Assembly: GCF_035974275.1 (NCBI RefSeq) | Contig: NZ_CP142422.1 | Coordinates: forward strand, 1,302,001 to 1,366,000 | Length of the DNA: 64,000 bases | From: Chryseobacterium sp. MYb264 | GTDB lineage: Bacteria; Bacteroidota; Bacteroidia; Flavobacteriales; Weeksellaceae | Direction: 5' to 3' | Shown: positions 43,701 to 49,426 of the stretch, in pieces | How positions within the stretch are numbered: position 1 is the first letter of the stretch | Layout of the letters: each line of letters starts with the position of its first letter | Translations under genes and position numbers: made by a program | Notes under the pieces: model-generated | Database searches by the model: none | Seen by the model: the letters and a program-made list of their open reading frames with translations, nothing else | Told to the model about the DNA's origin: nothing

Positions 43701-45150
43701 TGGCTTCATTGTAACTTCAGGGAAACAGGCGGATTCAACTCCAACTTCTGATCTGTCGAAGTTTTTAGCTGAAAAATTACCTTCATACATGATTCCGACT
43801 CACCTTCAGAAAATTGATACAATCCCCGTAACCGTTAATGGGAAAGTTGACATCAAAAAACTGGAGTCTCTTTGCATTATGGAAACCGCTCATCACAAAG
43901 AAGGACATCAGAACTTTAAAGATGAGCTTGAAAAAATGATCCACGACCTCTGGAGCAGCGCTCTTGGGGCAGATCATATTGATCTTTATCAGAACCTTAA
44001 CGATTATGGAGCAGATTCTCTGATATCGGCACAGATGGCAGGAAAGCTGCGTGATATTTTTGCTGAGAAAGGACAGAGTAATCTGACTTTTGATTTGATT
44101 TTAAGGCAAATTCTGACTTCTCCTACTATTGCAGAATTATCTGATTTCTTCAGGGATCAGGAACAAAACTCGAAAGGTTCTGAACCGACTAAAAAACCAC
44201 ATAAAGCCTCACGTATAGGAACATTAACCCATTTTGGCGGCGATTCCTCAGAAATCCACCGGATCATACTTCATGCCGGCGGAGGAACTCTGGACCGATA
44301 CAAACACCTGATCCGGGAAATGGTTAATCAGGAATCCGGAGCCGTTTACGGAATTTCGGTGGGCGATTTTGAGGGATATTGTGCGATAGACAGTGAACAG
44401 CTGTTAGAACGTATTGCCGACGATTACTGCGCTTCCATCCTTGAAAACGGAGTGCGAAAAGTACAGCTGATCGGATATTCCATCGGAAGTATGATCGCGG
44501 TTGAAATGGCAAGACGACTTAGCGAAAAAGGAATTGAAGTAACTGATCTCTGCATTATTGATGCCATCAGGGTTCCTTTCAAAGTGTATGATGATCTTTT
44601 CATAGAATTCCGTTTTCTTCCGAATTTAGGAATTACTCCTGCTGATGCCGGTTTTGGTGAAATGAACGGATCTGTTTTTATGGAATGGGTTACGAAAACC
44701 CTTCAGGAAAATAAGAATGAGCTTCCCGAAGGTGCTATTTTTAATATGCAGGATAACAGTGATTTAATTCAGGTAAGTTCTGTTTTCACAAAGATGAATT
44801 CCGTCACGCAATCTGAACGATTTGATGCCTATCTGCAAGCGATGAAGCGACTTTCTGATCGGGAAATGCCAAAAGAATTGCTGGAAAGGACGTTTAACAC
44901 CTTTGCTCAGAACTTTAAAGCATCGCGCTTTGTCTCACCTCCGTACTTTGGTGATATCCGTTATTTTAAAGCGAAGGATCAGCGTACGACAACGGCTACA
45001 GGAATCAATGACGATATTCTTGAACTGTGGTCTGAAATAAGTTTGGGAACACTTCATATCACCGATATCGAAGGCGACCATCTTGGATGCGTAGGTGAAG
45101 AATATGCTCCTGATCTTGCAAAATATTTAAATCTCTTTTCCAAAGCATAG
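40738..45150 (+). CDS. NRPS: TubC docking - Cy - A(Cys) - PCP - TE
   Basis: A 1470-residue terminal module. Residues 1-58 form a TubC-like docking domain (KKIQLWTEEGKLKFKAP), similar to the segment before Cy2 upstream. Cy3 (~75-510) has LTDVQSAYLLGR, but the first Asp of DxxxxD is Glu (Glu214, Asp219). The A domain (~540-1030) has YTSGSTGAPKG and the cysteine pocket pattern DLxxY, N, S, IW. The PCP has YGADSL (Ser1094). A type I thioesterase closes the protein, with nucleophile Ser1248 in GYSIGS and a late EGDHLG histidine. It should add the third cysteine, cyclise it and release the product by hydrolysis or macrocyclisation. Confidence 0.9.
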   Translation: MITSIESVDVQELMNTFRKKKIQLWTEEGKLKFKAPKGVMEPQDIELLKAHKTQILEFLESENRSVTIQNDLASRYSPFPLTDVQSAYLLGRNPGFRYGGVACHLYMEMKYSDLNHDLVENVWNRLMERHEMLRATVSNHGFQTIHQKTPRFEVHYEDVSLLPTSGQNSALNKVRDRMSHHVYDTEKWPLFDIAVTTTTRLDNKKESVLHFSMEFLIADWISMWMLMAEFEKLYFNPETELSPLSLSFRDYVIAERGVRETPAYSKDKNYWMNRVATLPAGPILPVSRREDISSNHFTRNSTLIEKDKWENFKTIAQSNGITPTSAVAAVYASVLERWSETAHFCLNLTVLNRMPLHPEVHQIVGDFTSVSLLEVDYRQPKTFSEAAKEMNIQLFDDLDHPLFTGVEVLREMTKKQQNGRVLLPVVLTSAIGLLDTGEGSGLKGQVGDYNISQTPQVFIDCQVVDTAQGLSVNWDTRDGIFPEKMIDDMFSTFENLLNELSDHPEAWLKKELVSLPVRHQEERDLLNHEPQVLPQMLLHEPVIRNFRINGNKTAIIDQYGSFSYQDIEQKAASVALQLKQLGFSPKDKAAITLPKSHHQVSAVLAVLALGGIYVPIDLNQPAQRRQKIIANAGIQYILTSEEILQEENGINDSVNRIAVDALKSNTEIHLETISADFTKDHNAAAYIIYTSGSTGAPKGVVISHSGALNTIEDMNRRFEIDQKDSVLALSQLGFDLSVYDLFGILGSGGTIIYPDPDRQRDPSHWLELMQKNKITVWNTAPALMQMFVNFLENEKQYIPHLRISFRLAFLSGDWIPLNLPDTLKKLVPSIQLISLGGATEASIWSNFHIYKGLQPDWNSIPYGRPLSNQGFRILDEQMRDCPEWKSGDLFITGKGLALEYFNDAELTLDRFFPHPSDGERMYKTGDLGRYMPGGEIEFLGRRDKQVKIRGHRIELGEIESALMLHPEVFHAVVIAKSPSENSRIKNLFGFIVTSGKQADSTPTSDLSKFLAEKLPSYMIPTHLQKIDTIPVTVNGKVDIKKLESLCIMETAHHKEGHQNFKDELEKMIHDLWSSALGADHIDLYQNLNDYGADSLISAQMAGKLRDIFAEKGQSNLTFDLILRQILTSPTIAELSDFFRDQEQNSKGSEPTKKPHKASRIGTLTHFGGDSSEIHRIILHAGGGTLDRYKHLIREMVNQESGAVYGISVGDFEGYCAIDSEQLLERIADDYCASILENGVRKVQLIGYSIGSMIAVEMARRLSEKGIEVTDLCIIDAIRVPFKVYDDLFIEFRFLPNLGITPADAGFGEMNGSVFMEWVTKTLQENKNELPEGAIFNMQDNSDLIQVSSVFTKMNSVTQSERFDAYLQAMKRLSDREMPKELLERTFNTFAQNFKASRFVSPPYFGDIRYFKAKDQRTTTATGINDDILELWSEISLGTLHITDIEGDHLGCVGEEYAPDLAKYLNLFSKA

Positions 45151-45153
45151 TAT

Positions 45154-45831
45154 ATGAAAAATTTACCTGAAGGGCTGGAAGCTGCTTATTTTGACGTAGA
45201 CGGTACGCTGAGTAAAAGTAATATTGTGAATCCCCTTCTTTATATTAAAAAAATGGTAATGTCGCGCTCCGGATATATGATCTGGAGGGCGGTACTGCCG
45301 TTTCGTTTTCTCTACTGGACTGTACTCGACAAGATCAGTCGAAAGAGGTCTACAGCCGCTATTTACAATCAGTATAAAGGAATTTCTGTCGAAAAAATGA
45401 AACTGTTAATACCCGATTGTTATCATCAACAATATCAAAAGAAGCTGTTCACAAAAGCGATTGAAGTCGTTCGTTCTTTACAGGAAAAGGGTATTCCTAT
45501 CGTGTTGGTATCGGGATCTTTGGATCTGTTTTTAAATCCTTTAGCTAAAGAATTTGGTGCTGAATTACTTTGTTCGAGCCTTGAAGTAAAAAACGGAATG
45601 TACACAGGAAAGGTAAAAGGTCCGGTCGTATCGGGGATTCAAAAAGCAGTGATGATTGATACGCACGCCAGTAAAAATAAGATCAATCTGGAAAAGTCTA
45701 TTTCCTTCGGGGACTCGGCGGATGATCTGCCTATGCTGCGATCTGTAAGATATGCAGTGGCTATCAATCCTGATAGAATTCTTACGCTTGCTGCTGAAAA
45801 AAATCAATGGAATATTGAAAAATGGTTCTGA
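45154..45831 (+). CDS. HAD-IB family phosphatase (SerB/CicA-like)
   Basis: A 225-residue hydrolase with all HAD motifs: FDVDGTL (Asp14 nucleophile, Asp16), VLVSGS, a lysine region and GDSADDLPML. A helical cap with a hydrophobic patch (YMIWRAVLPFRFLYW) resembles HAD-IB members that act on lipids or membrane-associated phosphoesters. It starts 3 bp after the terminal NRPS and ends 1 bp before the phosphopantetheinyl transferase, so it is co-translated with both. HAD-IB enzymes are not standard in thiazoline siderophore clusters. A phosphorylated intermediate, or a coincidental passenger, are both possible. Confidence 0.8.
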   Translation: MKNLPEGLEAAYFDVDGTLSKSNIVNPLLYIKKMVMSRSGYMIWRAVLPFRFLYWTVLDKISRKRSTAAIYNQYKGISVEKMKLLIPDCYHQQYQKKLFTKAIEVVRSLQEKGIPIVLVSGSLDLFLNPLAKEFGAELLCSSLEVKNGMYTGKVKGPVVSGIQKAVMIDTHASKNKINLEKSISFGDSADDLPMLRSVRYAVAINPDRILTLAAEKNQWNIEKWF

Positions 45832-45832
45832 T

Positions 45833-46546
45833 ATGAAAATATATGCTGTAAAAATTGATCAGAATTTCGCTGAAAATCTGATCCGGGAGTTGATGCCGTA
45901 TGTTTCTCGTGAAAAACAGGAAAAAATAGGTCGTTTTCGAAAACCGATAGACTCGCTGAGATCTCTTTTGGGAGATCTTATTATCCGGTTGCTTTTATGT
46001 AGCCATTACGGTTTTCAGAATGAGAAAATCAGCTACGAATATGGGCAATACGGAAAACCTTTCCTCTCAGAATCTCCCCATCTTCACTTCAATATTTCCC
46101 ATTCCGGAAATTGGGTGATTGGCGTTGTTGCGGAGCATAAAGTGGGTATTGATATTGAAAAGATAACCGATATGAAACCGGAACTTTGCTCATTAGCCTT
46201 TACTGAAAAGGAAAATGAAATGCTCCAAAAGCTTTCTCCCCAGGAAAGGAAAAAAATGTTTTTTGAACTTTGGACAGTGAAAGAAAGCTATATAAAAGCG
46301 ACGGGAAAAGGGCTCTCTGAGGGGCTTAATACACTTGAAGTTATGAAAGAACGAGACCTTATCCGCATTCAAAAAGATGGCAAAAATACAACCTCTTATT
46401 TTGAAACCTTTGAAATGATCGGAGGGTATATGATCTCCTTATGTTCATTCTCCCTTATTTTTAATAAAAATATTGAGCTGACAACTCTGGATAGCTTCAT
46501 GAATCAGGTACAGTCAATTTTCAAACCTACAATATTCAAAGTGTGA
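45833..46546 (+). CDS. 4'-phosphopantetheinyl transferase, Sfp type
   Basis: A 237-residue enzyme transferring phosphopantetheine from CoA to carrier domains. The start at 45833 (MKIYAVKIDQN) is 1 bp after the HAD stop. An in-frame ATG at 45752 lies inside the HAD gene. Sfp motifs are clear: FNISHSGNWVI, VGIDIEKI (about residue 104), then FTEKENEML and WTVKESYIKATGKGLSEGL. It would activate all six carriers of the locus (ACPs at Ser1216, Ser1601 and Ser54; PCPs at Ser1125, Ser1123 and Ser1094). It is the last gene of the operon, followed by a strong terminator. Confidence 0.93.
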   Translation: MKIYAVKIDQNFAENLIRELMPYVSREKQEKIGRFRKPIDSLRSLLGDLIIRLLLCSHYGFQNEKISYEYGQYGKPFLSESPHLHFNISHSGNWVIGVVAEHKVGIDIEKITDMKPELCSLAFTEKENEMLQKLSPQERKKMFFELWTVKESYIKATGKGLSEGLNTLEVMKERDLIRIQKDGKNTTSYFETFEMIGGYMISLCSFSLIFNKNIELTTLDSFMNQVQSIFKPTIFKV

Positions 46547-46574
46547 ACGGTTCATTCTATTCAAATTAAAAAAT

Positions 46575-46607
46575 GCCGGAAAATGTTTTGTTTTCCGGTG
46601 TTTTTTT
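46575..46607 (+). terminator. Rho-independent terminator of the metallophore operon
   Basis: CCGGAAAA (46576-46583) and TTTTCCGG (46591-46598) are exact inverted arms with a 7-nt loop, followed by TG and seven T. It lies 29 bp after the phosphopantetheinyl transferase stop. Confidence 0.9.
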
Positions 46608-46719
46608 GCTTAGACGCAATGGCTTTTTAAGTGAAATCACATGGTTTATATTGATAATGCTATTGATTTTCCTTCTCTGACAGTTCTTTGTAGCCTTATA
46701 GAAGTGGATACAGTGTCGC

Positions 46720-46820
46720 GAAACCTAAAGAAACAATTAAATAAAAAACGGATCAGTTTCAAAACTTTGGAAGAAATTGTTTGCATGTATTTTTTGCCAC
46801 GAATGTACCAATATTTTTAT
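46720..46820 (+). repeat. ~100-bp dispersed intergenic repeat, copy B
   Basis: Runs GAAACCTAAAGAAACAA, AATAAAAAACGGATC, GTTTCAAAAC, GAAATTGTTT and TTTTTTGCCACGAATG, matching the minus strand of 2691-2790. The end continues into the ACGAATG...ATATTTTTATTTCCC unit, which recurs at 46961 and 47139. Confidence 0.75.
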
Positions 46821-46960
46821 TTCCCATAGATTGATATGATTGTCGTTGGTGGGGCTATTTCTGTTGGTTTTTCGCAAAGTCGCAAAGATATTTTTTAATA
46901 CTCTATGTTTTTAAGACGCAAGGATTTTATCAAAGATAAAATTGAGGGCAGCATATTATG

Positions 46961-47190
46961 GCTACGAATGCACGAATATTTTTATTTCCCGCAGATTACT
47001 CAGATTTCGCAGATTTAGAACAAATCAGCAGAAAATCAAAGATCTTCAAAAACTTAGTTGCACTTCTACGCAGCTTAATATTAAGCTTAAATAACTAAAG
47101 TGTTAAAAAGCTTTTGTGACTTTTGTGGTTAAATTTTAGCTACGAATGCACGAATATTTTATTTCCCGCAGATACACAGATTTTAACAGA
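46961..47190 (+). repeat. Two further ACGAATGCACGAATATTT-type repeat units
   Basis: GCTACGAATGCACGAATATT followed by TTTATTTCCCGCAGATTAC begins at 46961. AGCTACGAATGCACGAATAT followed by TTTATTTCCCGCAGATACAC begins at 47139. With the tail of copy B (46798-46828) they make three related units spaced about 170 bp. Only the 3' part of the longer repeat is shared. Confidence 0.7.
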
Positions 47191-47405
47191 TGATGATGCC
47201 GATTTTTTATTGCTTAAACTTTGGTGTTCAATATTTAAAGTGTAAGGAAAAAAACTGCATCATTTGCAAAATCTGCGAGAGTAGCAAAAAACGTTCTGAT
47301 GAGTTAAACTTTTTGCTTAGTCCCCAAGTTTTGATACTGATCCCATTTAAGGAATAAAAAACAAAAAAGAGAAAATGTAATATTACAAATTCTCTTTTTA
47401 TGAAG

Positions 47406-47479
47406 TGACTTCGGAGGGGTTCGAACCCCCAACCCTCGGAGCCGAAATCCGATATTCTATCCAGTTGAACTACGAAGCC
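47406..47479 (-). tRNA. tRNA-Arg (anticodon TCG)
   Basis: The 74-nt minus-strand sequence folds as a cloverleaf. Acceptor GGCTTCG pairs with CGAAGTC with one G-T pair, and the D stem is GTTC/GAAT. Anticodon stem TCGGA/TCCGA encloses loop TTTCGGC with TCG at positions 34-36. The T arm is GGGGG-TTCGAAC-CCCTC, and the discriminator is A. It reads CGA and probably other CGN codons by wobble. CCA is not encoded. Confidence 0.93.
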
Positions 47480-47493
47480 ATTTTCATTAAGTA

Positions 47494-47538
47494 ATGAGTA
47501 ATTGATAATAAAAATATTGCTCATTATCAATTACTCAT
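47494..47538. repeat. Perfect 16-bp inverted repeat between outer-membrane gene and tRNA-Arg
   Basis: ATGAGTAATTGATAAT (47494-47509) and ATTATCAATTACTCAT (47523-47538) are exact inverted copies with a 13-nt loop. It lies 10 bp after the end of the upstream minus-strand gene and 15 bp before the tRNA 5' end. It could end the protein transcript or mark a processing site, but it lacks a long T-run on the minus strand. Confidence 0.75.
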
Positions 47539-47547
47539 CATTCATAT

Positions 47548-49314
47548 TTAGAAAGTAATCTTCACACCTCCCAAAATCTGTGCACCAAGAACTTTATATC
47601 CTTTGTACGTTTGATATTTTGAGCTTGTAAGATTGTTTCCGAGTGCGAAAATACTAAAATTTTTGTGAATTTTATACTCTGCTGAAAGATTTATATCTGC
47701 ATACCCCCCCACTTTATCATTGGTATTCTCTGTAGACTGATAAAGCATAGGTGCGCCAACTCCTTCAATAGCAAATGAATTAGCAGTTCTGTCGCTGGCA
47801 AAAATCCCTTTAAAACCAAGCAATAATTTTTTATCAAACATGGTGTATTTTGCACCGATACTGGCATTCAGCAACGGAACATTGTAGATATTTTCGTAGT
47901 TTTTAAGGTCATATTTGGTGAAACCAATCTCTCCGTCGATGATTAAATTAGCCAAAGGGAAATACTGTAAATTCGCCTTGATATTGCTTACATTTCCATC
48001 ATCATAAACGGCAGAGAATGTATTGGCAAAGTTGTATGCAGAGCGGTTTAGCGTATAATCATTGGTGAAAAGATCGTTTCCTTTAAAGAACATCACATCA
48101 CGCATTTTTGCATATCCTGCAGAAATGTCATATTTAAACATTTCATCGATATCACCTCTTAAACCAACATAAAAATGATACTTCGTTTCCGTTGGTTTCA
48201 AATATTGGTCAGAAAGGATAAACGGGTTCTGCTGAAGTAAATCACTGTACGTATTCAGTTTTAAACCTCCGTCAATTCCTGCGTAAAATTTAAATCCATT
48301 TGCTGCTGCCAATTGAAATTCTGCTTGAGGAAACCAATAGGTCTTGTTATTCTTCAACTGTTCAGATAAAATAAGATTAGAATTTTTAGCATTCAGGAAC
48401 GAGAAAGAAGAACCAACCATCAAATAAGACTCTCCTTTTCTGAACGTTACCTTAGGCGCTAAATTCATATTGAAAAAAGTGGACGAATTTTTATTTTCCA
48501 ATGCAAAATCTGTCTTCACACTTTCTAATCCAACCCCCAAATCAGCATTTAAATTAATACCTGATTTTCCTAATTCTACAGCGTGTTTTGAAAAATTAGC
48601 TAATATAGAAACCTGATTTTCCTGCGCATCAAAATGATCGTTTAAAAATGAAGATTTTACCCTTACATCATTTAAAATTTCATTAGAATAGAAATCATAA
48701 TATCCATTGACTTTAAACTGATTCACTCTCTGATCCAAATCTACATCTGCTGAAGGCTGTAAAGCATAGATTCCATAATATTTATAGCTATCCAGGCCAT
48801 ATTCGGCATTTAAATTAAATTTTCCTTTATCTCCGTAAGAGTTTAAGAAAGCTCCAATTTTAGTTGAGCTTTGCTTAGAATCCCAATCATATTCTTTTTT
48901 CAGACCTTGAGTAGATAGAAAATGAGCATCTAATCCCACTTCAAGTTTATTTTTCAACGTTTTGGAAATATTGGCATCACCTAAAATTTTGCCATAATTT
49001 CCCATTCCGAACTGCACATAATTATTCTGGGCACTACCTTCAAATTTCGGAGTTACATCTTCGCCCTGAATGGTTGATGTTTTGAAATCAGAAACCGCAG
49101 GAACATCTGTAATGGTATATTTTACAGGATTCTGAGACTTCTCTTCCGGCGGATAATTCTTAATGGTTTCTACAGAAGTTTTCTTTTTTTCGATCTTCTT
49201 CACTTCCGGTTCTCTTTTTTTAGTAAGAATCAGTTTTTCTTCTTTGATCTGGGAAAACGCCACCGACGAAAACCCTAAAAATATGATGGATAATAATTGA
49301 ATTCTTTTATTCAT
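47548..49314 (-). CDS. TonB-receptor-like outer-membrane beta-barrel protein without plug
   Basis: A 588-residue protein with a signal peptide (MNKRIQLLSIIFLGFSSVAFS) and then a Lys/Glu-rich proline-containing linker (KKREPEVKKIEKKK, ~25-60). A long barrel of alternating strands ends GGVKITF, with a terminal Phe typical of outer-membrane proteins. No plug domain is seen. The last third resembles the C-terminal barrel of TonB receptors (SAEYKIHKNFSIFALGNNLTSSKYQTYKGY). It lies 112 bp downstream of a large TPR protein on the same strand, so the pair may work together in outer-membrane assembly or transport. Specific function is unknown. Confidence 0.7.
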   Translation of the reverse strand: MNKRIQLLSIIFLGFSSVAFSQIKEEKLILTKKREPEVKKIEKKKTSVETIKNYPPEEKSQNPVKYTITDVPAVSDFKTSTIQGEDVTPKFEGSAQNNYVQFGMGNYGKILGDANISKTLKNKLEVGLDAHFLSTQGLKKEYDWDSKQSSTKIGAFLNSYGDKGKFNLNAEYGLDSYKYYGIYALQPSADVDLDQRVNQFKVNGYYDFYSNEILNDVRVKSSFLNDHFDAQENQVSILANFSKHAVELGKSGINLNADLGVGLESVKTDFALENKNSSTFFNMNLAPKVTFRKGESYLMVGSSFSFLNAKNSNLILSEQLKNNKTYWFPQAEFQLAAANGFKFYAGIDGGLKLNTYSDLLQQNPFILSDQYLKPTETKYHFYVGLRGDIDEMFKYDISAGYAKMRDVMFFKGNDLFTNDYTLNRSAYNFANTFSAVYDDGNVSNIKANLQYFPLANLIIDGEIGFTKYDLKNYENIYNVPLLNASIGAKYTMFDKKLLLGFKGIFASDRTANSFAIEGVGAPMLYQSTENTNDKVGGYADINLSAEYKIHKNFSIFALGNNLTSSKYQTYKGYKVLGAQILGGVKITF

Positions 49315-49426
49315 TACTTTTTGTATTAATAATGTACCAATTTATTGATATACCAATCTGGTAATGTATCCAATCGTTTAAATTGGTAAACTGCTACATT
49401 TTTAGATTGATACATTAAATATAATT

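Larger units (their letters stand above)
46608..47405. other. ~800-bp non-coding region with dispersed repeats
   Basis: No gene is supported. A short frame at 46641-46829 lies on repeat DNA. The stretch holds copy B of the ~100-bp repeat (46720-46820), three copies of an ACGAATGCACGAATATTT-type unit, and a 16-bp palindrome at 47072-47087 (AGCTTAATATTAAGCT). It looks like an accumulation site for small intergenic elements at the edge of the biosynthetic locus. Confidence 0.7.

Noticed and set aside
40738..45150. Salicylate- or DHB-specific loading domain in the NRPSs
   Set aside because: All three A domains show the cysteine pocket pattern and are internal to Cy-A-PCP modules; no stand-alone aryl ligase is present.
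46641..46829. 62-codon plus-strand frame after the metallophore operon
   Set aside because: It is made of the ~100-bp dispersed repeat, and the equivalent repeat copy at 2691-2790 does not support a conserved protein.
46798..47190. Possible CRISPR-like array from three spaced repeats
   Set aside because: Units differ, spacing is ~170 bp, there are only three copies, and no cas genes are present.
47228..47530. 100-codon minus-strand frame
   Set aside because: It covers the tRNA-Arg gene and the adjacent inverted repeat, so it is a chance frame.
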